NCBI RefSeq assembly: GCF_032118995.1
Contig: NC_092663.1
Span: 4,526,001-4,590,000, forward strand
Reading direction: 5' to 3'
Length of the DNA stretch: 64,000 nucleotides
DNA from: Asterias amurensis
Lineage: Eukaryota > Echinodermata > Asteroidea > Forcipulatida > Asteriidae
The notes under the pieces are model-generated. The model had not been told where the DNA came from. It did no database searches and was given only the letters and a program-made list of their open reading frames with translations. Below are positions 10,297 through 19,019 of this stretch, one piece after another. Every line of letters begins with the position of its first letter. The stretch's first letter is position 1. A program made the position numbers and the translations under genes.

Positions 10297-10870
10297 GACC
10301 GATTTTATATAGCGCTTTTTACACCCAAGGGGTGTCTCAATATGTCTTCTCGCTTTGTGTATCTCAACATACGTACACAATAAAAAACCTGTGAAAATTT
10401 AAACTCAATTGGTCATTGATGTTGCGAGATAATAATGGAACAAAAAAACCCTTGTTACGCAAAGTTGTGTGCTTTTTGATGTTTGTTTTTGAGACCTAAA
10501 TATCTAATACTGATGTCTAAAAATCAAATTCAAGTATTTTAGTGAGAATTAACTTCTTTCTCGAAAACGACATTACTTCAGAGGGAGCCGTTTCTCACAA
10601 TGTTTTATACTATCACCAGCTAAGATTTTATGCAATAACCAATAGCATCCAGTGCATTTAAGAGCTCTTTTTAAAGTTCAATCATTCTTCGCTCCGAGTG
10701 AAACTGATCCAGTTTTTTTTCCAATTTTTGTCCGCAGAGTTTTAGAAAGTTGTCCGAAGCTACGTCTGTTTGATCTGTCCTTCTGTAACGGGGTTCCAGA
10801 GGACGCTGTGAGAGTATGGAGAGAAACATACCCCAATGTGTCAATCAAAAGGAGCTTTGTTTCATCCTGA
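1441..10870 (+). CDS. FBXL4: FBXL4 (F-box and leucine-rich repeat protein 4), C-terminal six exons
   Basis: Six exons can be placed at 1441-1570, 3553-3642, 6719-6826, 7988-8080, 9603-9707 and 10738-10870. Each has an AG acceptor and, except the last, a GT donor, and the split codons join in phase. The joined product is leucine-rich-repeat sequence that follows the order of vertebrate FBXL4 as I remember it: LNLYRT, NSPKLEYINLDAV, VNLWRA, EIDLGWC, LRKLYLTA, LEQLDILGT, LESCPKLRLFDLSFC and a last IKRSFVSS before the stop. In vertebrates FBXL4 is a substrate receptor of an SCF ubiquitin ligase at the mitochondrial outer membrane that limits mitophagy receptors; that role is family knowledge. The F-box and early exons would lie left of the window. 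The introns are crowded with MITEs and SINEs but the exons look intact, so the gene is probably functional. Confidence 0.9.
1612..1812 (-). repeat. tRNA-derived SINE, second type
   Basis: On the minus strand it reads CTTGGTGGTCTAGTTGGTAT, then GGTCGTGGGTTGGAATCCAA, then AAAATGCCTGTGATTTTT and a body ending near ACCAAATATTAATAATATTC. It starts only about 40 bp after the FBXL4 exon that ends at 1570. Confidence 0.7.
2888..3253. mobile_element. TTAA-flanked fold-back MITE, family D
   Basis: The whole element is one long palindrome: ends GAACACGTTGCCTTGGATCG and the inverse, centre GGGAGTCAAATATTTGACTCCC near 3058. Read as RNA it would form one continuous hairpin of roughly 180 bp. Confidence 0.88.
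3553..3642 (+). CDS. FBXL4: FBXL4 exon
   Basis: A 90-base exon with acceptor TTTGTAG and donor CAG/GTAAGT. It codes for NSPKLEYINLDAVQTIQNYD and then NVAAELAKC, equivalent to the [21 protein letters not shown] repeat of the vertebrate protein. It enters with one base of the codon left open by the previous exon and leaves with two bases, a phase shared by most exons of this gene. Confidence 0.88.
3940..4045 (-). repeat. tRNA-Asn-like SINE, minus orientation
   Basis: Reverse complement of the head found at 53799, including GGTTCGAATCCCACTCTGGT and the flank ACAAAATAGGGACACCGCC. It lies in an FBXL4 intron. Confidence 0.8.
4356..5080. mobile_element. MULE-like non-autonomous DNA transposon with 9-bp target duplication
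   Basis: Inverted ends start TAGCCTTGCTCAAGGCAGTC at 4356 and mirror at 5080, extending about 200 bp with indels. The direct repeat TCCACATCC occurs at 4347-4355 and 5081-5089. A 9-bp duplication with long inverted repeats is the mark of Mutator-like elements (family knowledge). No transposase is visible in 725 bp. It lies in an FBXL4 intron. Confidence 0.8.
5107..5495. mobile_element. TTAA-flanked MITE, family A
   Basis: A full copy with both TTAA borders and all body words of the family, in an FBXL4 intron right of the 725-bp MULE-like element. Confidence 0.87.
5731..6105. mobile_element. TTAA-flanked MITE, family B
   Basis: Inverted ends CCATTGGACACTTTC and its counterpart before GGCTTTAA, TTAA on both sides, with inner words ACACATGTCATGACACAGCG and ACGGGTGGGTTTTCCCGTTA. 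Shares its right TTAA with the next family A copy. Confidence 0.87.
6102..6488. mobile_element. TTAA-flanked MITE, family A
   Basis: It abuts the family B copy with one shared TTAA, so one element used the other's flanking TTAA as target. Confidence 0.87.
6719..6826 (+). CDS. FBXL4: FBXL4 exon
   Basis: A 108-base exon with acceptor CATATAG and donor GTAAGA. It codes for RNLLSVNLWRARTLTLTGL and then AKGCKDMLEIDLGW. The next exon completes a TGC codon, giving the DLGWC signature also seen in vertebrate FBXL4 (DLGWCPTL). It sits 30 bp right of a nested MITE cluster. Confidence 0.9.
6925..7485. mobile_element. MITE, family E, with a hairpin inside
   Basis: Starts TTTAAAGGATTTGGGTACTT, with body GAGGTGCTGTACTTTTTGAG. 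Its right part is replaced by or fused to a 190-bp hairpin (7293-7482), and the right edge AAGGTCCACTGCCTAAAA resembles a family A end. Confidence 0.55.
7293..7482. repeat. 190-bp near-perfect hairpin in an FBXL4 intron
   Basis: Arms of about 75 bases (GGCATAATTCGGTAACTAGT, GTACGTCTATTCCCC) are inverted around a loop of about 25-30 bases near 7385. Transcribed with FBXL4 it would fold tightly. Confidence 0.85.
7625..7935 (+). repeat. tRNA-Glu-like SINE, near full length
   Basis: The head GCTCGCCTCTCAACAAGGTG, B box GGTTCGATTCCTGGCCGGGG, then GTTGGTTCTCTGCTGTGCCA, GGTTTTCCTCCCTCGGGAAA and a tail AAGGATGATTAGCC. The CCTCTCA loop suggests tRNA-Glu(CTC). Its body segment GGGTTGATGTGGCTGGCTGC also occurs alone at 19405-19470. 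Confidence 0.8.
7988..8080 (+). CDS. FBXL4: FBXL4 exon
   Basis: A 93-base exon with acceptor TTTACAG and donor CAG/GTATAA. It codes for VWLRSDGSNYHIENFVQSCK and then KLRKLYLTALR, matching the LPNLQKLFLTANRS region of vertebrate FBXL4. A tRNA-derived SINE ends only about 60 bp upstream. Confidence 0.88.
8169..8440. mobile_element. short MITE in an FBXL4 intron
   Basis: Inverted ends GATCCTTGTCATTTGAT and ATCAAATGACAAGGAT. Starts about 90 bp after the exon ending at 8080. Confidence 0.75.
8586..8840 (+). repeat. 130-bp tandem duplication
   Basis: TATCTTGAGAAATCGAATAA through GTAGGCCTGTAGGTCAGGAT is repeated from about 8716 with roughly one base in six changed. Intronic. Confidence 0.75.
9185..9330. 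mobile_element. short fold-back MITE
   Basis: CCGATTTCACGAAACTTTAC and GATAGTTTCATGAAATCAGC are inverted, as are AACGTTTATG and CATAAACGTT inside. Confidence 0.75.
9345..9490. mobile_element. MITE of the AGGCCTGATACTTCACAG family
   Basis: GACTGGAGCATTTCAAGGGC and TGAAGTATCAGGCC. Reversed copies lie at 9790-9975 and 47695-47885, and a partial one at 47090-47205. Confidence 0.65.
9603..9707 (+). CDS. FBXL4: FBXL4 exon
   Basis: A 105-base exon with acceptor TTTCAG and donor GAG/GTAGGA. It codes for SVSDSDLYAIAANLPDLEQL and then DILGTLAVGPMSVQR, the best-conserved part of the set (LQQLDILGTRMVSPASLRK in the human protein as remembered). Confidence 0.9.
9790..9975. mobile_element. MITE of the AGGCCTGATACTTCACAG family, reversed
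   Basis: GGCCTGATACTTCACAGAGG, CTTGGTGCCCTTGGTGAAAC and CTTTCAAGAGCGAAGCA. In opposite orientation to the copy 300 bp to its left. Confidence 0.65.
10219..10661. mobile_element. MITE, family A, reversed, with AAT expansion
   Basis: Reverse orientation, from GAAGACACTGGACATCATTG to CCAATAGCATCCAGTGCATT; the interior is lengthened by an (ATA)n run at 10250-10297. It ends about 75 bp before the last FBXL4 exon. Confidence 0.75.
10738..10870 (+). CDS. FBXL4: FBXL4 terminal coding exon
   Basis: The acceptor is CCGCAG; a TGA stop ends the exon at 10870. It codes for RVLESCPKLRLFDLSFCNGV, continues with PEDAVRVWRETYP and ends IKRSFVSS, equivalent to LLESCKDLSLLDVSFC...IKKSFTQ at the human C-terminus. 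An AATAAA occurs near 11011 and could be the polyadenylation signal. The frame on the other strand here is a shadow. Confidence 0.9.
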
Positions 10871-11342
10871 TCAATGTACATGTAAGAAAGAGCAGAAGAA
10901 AGGTCATCAAAGGTAAATGTCAACTCATTATTGTATCTTCGCTGTGCAAACCCCCAAGCAATGACGTAGAATGAGTAAAAATGCAAAATATCCCCCCACC
11001 TCCCACCAGGCAAATAAAAAACTTACCCATAAAAACTGGTTTAACTGCAGAGTTACCCCCTATTCCTTTATTTGGTGATGCCTTGGTTTATGCACTAGGC
11101 TTTGTTTTAGAACAGTCAACTCACTTGTAGAGCTATAGCATGTTGTGGCCGAGTTCAAGTTGTACTGGTGATGTGGGTTCGAATCTCGGTACTTTTTGTA
11201 CAACTCAAAACACAAACGTCGACAGGTTTATTAATCGTACACGGTTGAAAGATTATGATGGTAGGAAGCTTCTCTAAAAATATTACTTGCCGAGGTGCTG
11301 TAGTATTTTGAGAAATGAGTAAAACATTTTTCTGATAATTGT

Positions 11343-11620
11343 TTAAAGACACTGGGCACTATTGGTAATTGTGAACAGGTGAAAGACCAGTCTTCTCACT
11401 TGGTGTACATCTCAACATATGCAGAAAATAACAAACCTGTGTAAATTTGAGCCCAATCGGTCGTCGAAGTTGTGTGTTTTCACTCTAAATCTGTAACTTC
11501 AGAGGGAGCCGTTTTTCACAATGTTTTATACTATCAACAGCTCTCCCTTACTCGTTACCAAGTAAGTTTTTATGCTAAAAACTATTTTTGAGTAATTACC
11601 AATAGTGTCCACTGCCTAAA
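11343..11620. mobile_element. MITE, family A, short reversed copy
   Basis: Starts TTAAAGACACTGGGCACTAT and ends ACCAATAGTGTCCACTGCCT; the middle is shortened. A half copy of family E lies directly left (11236-11340). Confidence 0.75.
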
Positions 11621-11636
11621 ATTAAAAACCTCAAAC

Positions 11637-12420
11637 TTGTCTACTTGTTTTCTCAGTGCACTGAAATCATTTGTGAGATTGGCCTTCACATGCAAGCCTA
11701 TGAATTCAGCAAGCACCCAAACCAACCAGCGGAAGCCGAGAACAGATGATCCTAACCAGCGTGCCAACCCATACAAACCTACAAAGCGCTGGGGAGCAGT
11801 CACCAATGCCTGAGATGACATCCGCTAATGTGACCCGATCTCCCAGTGATCTCTCAGATTGGAATGGAGGTATACAGTCCCATCGGAGATCATCAACTGG
11901 CGAAGCTTCTGTAGCCTAATCTGGGCCCAATTTCATGGCTCTGCATACCTTAAGCAAAGAAACGGCGCTTATCGAAAACGCGGAATTTGTCACTTACCTC
12001 AAGTGTATTTCACAGGTTAGCAGGGAATTTTGGCTTGTGTGCGTGCGTACTCCATGTTACTAGGCATTCTGTATCGACAAATACACAACTAGCACAGAGA
12101 TTCGGCGCTTGCTTATAAGCGGAAATGGTGATCGTAAGCGCAGAATTCAGCGGTAAGCAGAGCCATGAAATTGGGCCCTGATGACACCACAAGTACAACA
12201 AGAAGCCATCTCCGGACTGCAGAAGGTCTCGTCTTCAATCCAAACAAAAATCTCAAAGAGAGATGGACATAATCGGACCCCCATCATGGGACTAGTCATC
12301 AGGAGGGGCTTACAATCCTCTGGCCCCCCCTCCCCCTCCTCCTCCACCACCCTTCGGTAACATTCTTCATGTGGGTCAACCATGCTCTGCATTAGACAAG
12401 ACAGTCAGCATTCAAGCAAG
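11637..12420. other. unique DNA with protein-like open stretches, strand uncertain
   Basis: Between repeats lies low-copy DNA of coding-like composition. On the plus strand a stretch opening at TTCTCAG/11640 reads open to 11812. A second frame reads open to a stop near 11919 and contains MTSANVTRSPSDLSDWNGG. After a MITE (11923-12178) a third stretch, MTPQVQQEAISGLQKVSSSI onward, is open to about 12360. On the minus strand 12147-12392 also reads well (MVDPHEECYRRVVEEEGE). None matches a family I know and they do not share one frame. It may be an untranslated region, an old exon cluster or chance. Confidence 0.25.
11923..12178. mobile_element. MITE with GGGCCCAATTTCATGGC ends
   Basis: Inverted ends GGGCCCAATTTCATGGCTCT and AGAGCCATGAAATTGGGCCC. 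The interior has CGCTTAC/GTAAGCG words. Related pieces are at 107-347, 830-945, 18548-18590, 19312-19380 and 51825-51925. Confidence 0.8.
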
Positions 12421-12549
12421 CTCAAGTTAACCTTGAGAAGTTAATGTTGGGTTAGTGCTTATAATAGCACAAATCGGTTTTCTAATAGGGCTTTAACACA
12501 CCTGCAGGGTGTCTATTACTTAGGGTCCATGGGCCTTTTCATTCATTCA

Positions 12550-12934
12550 TTAAAGGAACACGTTGCCTTGGATCGGTCGAGTTGGTCTTTGAAAAGCATT
12601 TTGTAACCGTTTGTTATAAAATGCATATGGTTAGAAAGATGTTGTAAAAGTAAAATACAATAATCTACACAAATATGCCTCGAAATTGCCTCGAAATTGC
12701 GTCGTCCAATAACACGGTCGGCCATTTATGGGAGTCAAAATTTTTACTCCCATAAATGGCCAACAGTGATAGTTCGTGACGTAAAAAGAAAACCATGCAA
12801 TTTTGAGTGATACTTGTGTGGATCATAATATTCTACTTTTAAAACATCTTTCTACCATATGCATTTCGTAACAAACGGTTTCAAACGCTTTTTATAGACC
12901 AACTCGTCCGATCCAAGGCAACGTGTTCCTTTAA
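12550..12934. mobile_element. TTAA-flanked fold-back MITE, family D
   Basis: A full copy, shares its right TTAA with a family E copy. The centre differs slightly from 2888-3253, so the palindrome is no longer perfect. Confidence 0.87.
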
Positions 12935-13130
12935 AGGATTTGGGTACTTCTTGTAACACAAAACACAATGTCTACAAATTTACATTAAACTTACACCGTT
13001 TGAAGATAATGATAGTAGAAAACATACCTTAAAATATAAGTTGCTGAGGTGCTGTAGTTTTTGAGAAATGAGTAAAACAATGTCATGAAAATAAGTTTTT
13101 ACATGCTAAAACAATTACAGTTAAGTGTCT
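12931..13130. mobile_element. MITE, family E, partial
   Basis: TTAAAGGATTTGGGTACTTC, ACAAATTTACATTAAACTTA, GAGGTGCTGTAGTTTTTGAG. Only the left half is present. Confidence 0.75.
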
Positions 13131-13329
13131 TGCTCAGGGACACAAGTGAACTGAATTCGAGACCTCTCAGCTGAGGTTTTGAATTTAAGGCATTTGAAAG
13201 CACATAAGGGTGTTTTTTCTTCCATTATTTTCTCTTAACTTCAATGACTTTTTATTTTGAGTCAAATTTTCACAGATTTGTTATTTTATGCGTATGTTGG
13301 GGTACACCAAGTGGGAAGGTGTCCAGTAA

Positions 13330-13500
13330 CCGATTTCACAAAACGCAGGATAAATACTATCTCCAGTTAGGACAAGTAACCCATCATAACTTAGGATGGG
13401 TTCAATGCGTCTAACGTCTTCATATTTGCAACCGAACTTGTCCTAAGTCCTAAGATTAATCTTAAGTTAGGAAGGGAGTTTGAGTAAATCGACGGCAGTG
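13330..13500. mobile_element. short fold-back MITE
   Basis: ACCGATTTCACAAAACGC on the left and GAGTAAATCGACGG on the right, with inner CTAAGATTAATCTTA words. Decayed. Confidence 0.55.
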
Positions 13501-13503
13501 CTT

Positions 13504-13812
13504 TTAAAGGAAAGGTACACGTTTGATAATAATTTAAAACAAATATTAACTTAACAACTGACTTGGTGATAATGAGCATTGGAGAGCTGTTGATAGTATA
13601 ACACATTGTGGGAAACGACTCCCTCCGAAGTAACGTAGTTTTTGAGAAAGAGGTAATTTCTCACTAAATTAATAAAAGACTTCTAGCTAGAAGTGTTTTA
13701 TTCCTATCTGAAATCACACAGATTCGTCCAATTAGGTTTTTTTCCTTTCATAATTTTCACTCAACTTCGACGACCAATTGAGCAAAATTTTCACATTTAA
13801 ATTTTCCCTTCA
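13504..13812. mobile_element. MITE related to family A (variant end)
   Basis: Begins TTAAAGGAAAGGTACACGTT, a variant terminus, with the same body (GAAACGACTCCCTCCGAAGT). It runs directly into a family A copy without its own right end. Confidence 0.6.
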
Positions 13813-14159
13813 AAGGCAGTGGACACTATTGGTAATTACTCGTACTAATTATAAGCATAAAACCTTACTTGGTAGCAAGTAATGGGGAGAAGTTGCCAGT
13901 GTAAAACATTGTGAGAAATGACTTCTTTTGAAGTGATTTCAAGACCTCATATTGTAAATAGATTTTGATGTCTGGAAATCAAGCATCTGAAAGCACACGA
14001 CTTCGCGTGACAAGAGTGTTTTCTCTTTTATAGTTATCTCTTAACTTAAACAACTAATGAGCTCAGATTTTCACAGGTTTGTTATTGTGTGCATATGTTG
14101 AGATACACCAAGTGAGAAGACTGGTCTTGACAATTACCAATAGTGCACAGTGTCTTTAA
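13810..14159. mobile_element. MITE, family A
   Basis: Left border TCAA instead of TTAA, right border TTAA; all body words are present with decay. Confidence 0.78.
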
Positions 14160-15570
14160 GGCAATGGTTAAACAGATACAAATCAAACACCAAAACAGCT
14201 GTTATAAATGAAACAAATGAGCACCTACTAGTTGCAAAGTATAAGCTATATTAATTTGCAAGAGAAGCTGAAAGAATCGTTAAAAAAACTCCCTGTTCAA
14301 GCTATCAAACTTGTGCGCTCACTATTAAAGTTTGCAGCCTGCCTGCAGCAGTTCATTTTTTTCATAAAGATAGTCAGAACATAATGATCGAAATGTCAAG
14401 CTGTAGTTCACCGCTTGTTCTTTTTGAAAACCACCACAAGTCATTTGAAGATATTATGTAAATGCAAATCTCACAAGACTTAAAGCTATTGTTTTACTTA
14501 TTATTGTTTACAGGGTATACGTAATTAAAATGGTTTCAAGGTGGTCATAGCAGAAGACTTTCCTTGAAATATTTTTGCTTGAAATGAGTAACAAAATCAG
14601 TCCTGAACCCTGATACCTGAAACCAGTAGAAACAGTGATAGAGTTTTCACTAGTTTGGGGCCAAAATAATCTTCAACTTTCATGGGTTTGCTATTAATAT
14701 ATTTAAATAATGTAACAAAAAACACCAGTGTGAATACTGATCTTTGATACCAACAAATGTTTTCCAACTGCAAAACAAAATTGTAGTTTATATTATTTGA
14801 ATTTATAATTCCACAGAAACAAATTAAAAGTTTTTGGTAATTTTTATTCTGCCTGCCATTGCCTGTGGTTTAACTTAGAGAAATTTTGATCAAGAGTTTT
14901 ATTAGAGTATTTTAATAATTTGAAAACATAAATAAGGGCATAAATAACATTTACAAACAAATTAACGGCCAAATAATATAAGTGAAATGGTTGAGGTTGT
15001 ATAGTTAAAAAAAATGTTTTGTATATGATAATATCATTTTGAATAAAATAGTAATAGCACAGATAACTGTTTAAATATAAATGTGATGGATCAAGCAAAA
15101 TTAGTCGTTTCTCTGAAGGGAAAAACAGTATGGAAAAAGGAGCCAAAACATGCAAACAGGGTTTTTTGTTTTATATGTAGGTTTTTCGTTATTAAATGGC
15201 CCAATAATATCTTTATTTTATAAAATTGTGGCTTCTTTCCTGGTAAATAACATCAAAAAAGAGGTTTAAAAACAGTGTTGAAATAAATAGTATCAATGTT
15301 TGTCAAAAACAGCTTAGCTTTGAACCCCTTGTCGCAGGTACATTCTCTTCAATTTCTTGGCATTTCTACTTTGCAACTTTTGTATCAAAGTTGATATCAA
15401 CATTTAACAGTATTAAAACACAGAATGCTCTTTTCAAATAATATCAAAAAGTGTAACGTATGCTGGATCAACAAACGACTCATTTTGCTTGATTGCTTCA
15501 CAAATAAGGACAACGAACAACTGCAATGACCGGAAAGATACTCGGTCATATCTGCCAATTGGTCATATAA
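14160..15570. other. AT-rich intergenic stretch
   Basis: Apart from MITE-like fragments near 14480-14800 I see no splice-bounded open frame or RNA gene. The minus-strand frame at 14844-15155 is AT-driven. Confidence 0.5.
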
Positions 15571-15574
15571 TAAT

Positions 15575-15975
15575 ATAACCCCCTCCCCCCCCCCCCCCCC
15601 CAAACACCACCACCACTAAACTGGCCCCCGCCACCACAACGGCCCCCACCACCCAACCGATCTCCACCACCACAACGGCCCCCACCACCCAATCGGCACC
15701 CAACCAGCCCCCATCAACCAACCCCACCACCCCACTGACCCCCCATTACCCAACTGACCCCCACCACCACAACAGCCCCCACCACCCAACCGGTCTCCAC
15801 CACTACAACGGCCCCCACCACCCAACCGGTCTCCACCACTACAACGGCCCCCACCACCCAACCGGTCTCCACCACTACAACGGCCCCCACCACCCAATCG
15901 GCACCCAACTGACCCCCCACCGCCCAACTTGCCCCCCCCCCCCACCACCCAACCTGCCCCCTCACCCAACCGCAT
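15575..15975 (+). repeat. C-rich minisatellite, 36-bp unit
   Basis: Units of ACGGCCCCCACCACCCAACC plus GGTCTCCACCACTACA, three near-perfect copies at 15790-15900 with degenerate units around them, after a poly-C run at 15580-15600. Almost no G on this strand. Gly-rich minus-strand open frames are artefacts. Confidence 0.9.
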
Positions 15976-16690
15976 CGTTGATGGCTGTGCTAACTGCCAA
16001 AATTGTTATCATGTGGTCTAAAATAATCCATGAATGACAGTCATGCACAATTATTGTAAACACACAGACAATACAAGAAAAGTTATCACCCAAATTAATA
16101 TGAAAATCATTTTAATAAAGTAACAAAGTCACACACTAGGGGCTATCCAAATCTGCAATTTCTTGTGAGTTTTGCCTTTGTTTGCAAACTTTTCCCAGGG
16201 GACCCACGGTAATGGTAATGAAATTACATGGTTACAATACTACAGAAGGAAACATTTTGGTTGCGTTTTGTTTTTGTTTTTGTTTTTTATTAATAGCTCA
16301 CAATTCTATTCTCAGTTTATAAAAACTAATCAGAACCATGCCCCCCCATATTTTCAATTTTAAGTTCCCCAGCATGTATACTAACTAGCCAATATAGCAT
16401 TGCTGATGTTTTTGGTTTTTTTAGGGGTGGGGTTTACAATAAATATTCATGAAACTTCTCTGCAATTCTCATTGACAATAATGATTAAAAATAATAACTG
16501 TCAGTTGGTTAGTAAACAAATTCAAAGTTGCCCGTGCTATTTGTATACTAGCCAAATAGCATAGAAATTGTATTGCTACCATCAGGGTTTTTGAAAAAAT
16601 ACACACTCGGGATAAATTTGTGCAAATCAGCATGGTTGTGTCCAAATTATCATTTAAATTTAAAAAAAAAAAATTTTTGGAACTCATTCG
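15976..16690. other. intergenic stretch without recognisable content
   Basis: AT-rich, with no splice-bounded open frame and no clear repeat ends. The words CTAGCCAATATAGCAT and ACTAGCCAAATAGCATAG (16382, 16548) hint at a decayed duplication. Confidence 0.4.
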
Positions 16691-18540
16691 TTGATTTATT
16701 AATTGTCGATTCAACCTGTCCTTTTTGACCGGCCTGCACTGATGTTTTTCTCAAACTGTCTAGTGCCAGGAAAGAAATGTGTCCTTTTTACTTCTCATCT
16801 GGTCAATACATATTTTACTTTTGCAAGCCTTAATTGAGCTCAATATGCCAGCTCGATTACATAACAGTTGTTTTTGCTTTTCTTTCATCTACCCCTTTAC
16901 CCTGAGTGTTAATTCAACCAATCAAGATCTCGTGATGGTTGATGCTTTGTGTCCCTGTATTATGCACCAGGAGTGGACGTTCCATCAACTACTTGGTAAG
17001 TCAAGCCAACTCTTTGGCCATACAATAATTATATATTATACATGTAAGTGGTGCAAGCCATTGGACCCTTTCGGTAAACAGTATTGTCCAAGGCCCACAC
17101 TTCGTGTATCACAACTTCTATATCAAATAACAAACCTGTGAAAGTTTTAGGTTAATCGGTCATCGGAGTCGGGAGAAAATAACGGGAAAACCCACCCTTG
17201 TATCCGCACGTTTCGCCGTGTCATGACATGTGTTTAAAATAAATCCGTAATTCTCGACAACGAGAATTGAAATTGTGTTACTGTTTTCTCAAAAAGTAAA
17301 GCATTTCATGGAATAATATTTCAAGAGAATTTTTTTACCATTACCTTCTGTAAACCCTGTAAGTTATTTGTAAATCTGTTAACTTTTTTTGTTCTGTACC
17401 GAAAGGGTCCAATGGCTTTAATACCAAGTTTGGAATGTAGGGTAAAGCATTATGCATCACAATAGTGTGATACATTTAGGGATGATCGAAAAGGTTTCAA
17501 ATCAGATTCAATTTCTAGGATCAATTGAACGATCTCTGTCTGAAGTACTGCCGTTTGCCAAATGATTGCCCGCTATCAATTATTTTCTCAGTGATTAATT
17601 GTCCTCAAAATAAATGTAAGCATACTTGAATTTGAAAATAACTTTAAAAACTCACATGTAGGGCTTCATTCAACCTGTTCTCTATGACCAGCCTGCACTG
17701 ACTTTTTTTCTCTCAAATGTCAAATGGCAATAATAAAATAAACAAACTTTGCAAGCCAAAGTTAAAGCTCGTTATTTAACAATTGTTTTTGCTTTTCTTT
17801 CATGTGGCCCTTTACCTCAAGTGCAATTGACGAACCAGCCAAGATGTTGTGATGTTTGCTCCATCTCTTTGTATGCATTCACCAGGAGTGAAATTCCATC
17901 TGGCAAATTACTTGGTAAGTCAACCCAACTCTTTGGCCCTAAAATACACATAAGAAGTGCCTTTAACAAGTGCTTATACTGTATTGCACTGTCACTTAAT
18001 ACCAAGTTCAAAATTTAGGGCAACACTCATGCATTTTGGTAATGATCAAAAAGATTTCAAATATGACTTAGTTTTTAAACTTTTTAAATTGTTTTTTACC
18101 CTAGGACCAACTGTGTTAGAAGCAATGTTGTTTGCAAAGTAATTGCCCCCCTGTCAATTATTTTCTCATTGATTGTTATCAACAGTATAAATGTAAACAC
18201 ACTTGAACAAAATCAGTATGTCTTCCTAAATTATTGTTCCTGGGCACTTTGCATTCCTGATGTTTTGTTTGTAATAAAAGACACCTTTCTTTGGAAGTAC
18301 TCATTGACTTTTTAAATCTAACTTTCCCCTATGACAAGCCTGCACTGACTGTTTTCTCAAATATCATATGACAGTTTTTTATTCAATGTTTTAATTATAG
18401 TACCAAAATAAAGGTTTATTTACTAAAGATTTGAATTCACTTTTCTTTCATGTGCCCCTACACTGAGTGCGCTTGATGTATCCAAGCAGCCGAGATCTTG
18501 TGATGTTTGCCTTCAAACGTAAGTGCAGAACTCTCTCAAT
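16690..18540 (+). repeat. three diverged tandem copies of an exon-like segment
   Basis: Copies begin near 16720, 17685 and 18335. Each starts with a version of GCCTGCACTGA(T/C)TTTTTCTC, followed by a pyrimidine tract (CTTTCATGTG...CCCT), an AG, and a short open segment. The first two end CTTG/GTAAGT at 16994 and 17911 and the third AAAC/GTAAGT at 18520. Copy 2 reads QLTNQPRCCDVCSISLYAF and copy 3 reads KQPRSCDVCLQT. The distance from the AG to the shared core differs by amounts not divisible by three, so one reading frame is not kept in all copies. Copy 1 is lengthened by a MITE at 17053-17421. Confidence 0.55.
17053..17421. mobile_element. MITE, family B, reversed
   Basis: GCCATTGGACCCTTTCGGTA to GAAAGGGTCCAATGGCTTTA, with right border TTAA and inner words ACCCACCCTTG and CATGACATGTGTTTAAAATA. 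Inserted in exon-like repeat copy 1 (16.7-17.5 kb). Confidence 0.82.
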
Positions 18541-18949
18541 CTGTAACAGCCGTACTTGCGGTAAGCAGAGCCATGAAAGTGGGCCCAGTTAATCTGCATT
18601 GACCCCTATAATGGGCGGATATATCTTTGGTAATTACTTAAAAAATTAATGACTGTAAAAACCTAATGCAGGCGTTGATACAGTTTGACTTTTTGCGAAA
18701 CAATCCCTGTTCAAGGAATGTGGTTTTACAGATAAGGTTTCAAAAACATTTTAATCTGAGAAATGTTTCTGCATGAAACGTTTCTCAGATTGTGTATTCC
18801 AATTACAGATTGTTCTTCTTGCGTGGACAAAACCGCTCTAGATTTTAAAATTAATATTCAATATATATGTTTCTACACAATCGATGTTGTTATTTAGTTT
18901 TTATATTGATTGTATATACTTGTAATTTGGCCAGTGGATATCAAGGTTC

Positions 18950-19012
18950 TATGTTTTTAACGTGGACAATAAAATTATTCTAGTCTATTCTATTCTATTC
19001 TATTCTAATTTT
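18950..19012 (+). repeat. retroposon-like 3' tail with (TTCTA)n
   Basis: AATAAAATTATTCTAG is followed by TCTATTCTATTCTATTC. Short simple tails after AATAAA are common at 3' ends of some LINE and SINE families; no coding part was found upstream. Confidence 0.4.
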
Positions 19013-19019
19013 TTTTCAA

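Noticed and set aside
15616-15975. Glycine/tryptophan-rich minus-strand frame of 119 codons
   Set aside because: A reading of the 36-bp C-rich minisatellite, not a gene.
18990-19012. Poly(A) site of a host gene at AATAAAATTATTC
   Set aside because: The TTCTA simple-repeat tail is more typical of a retroposon end, and no coding exon precedes it.
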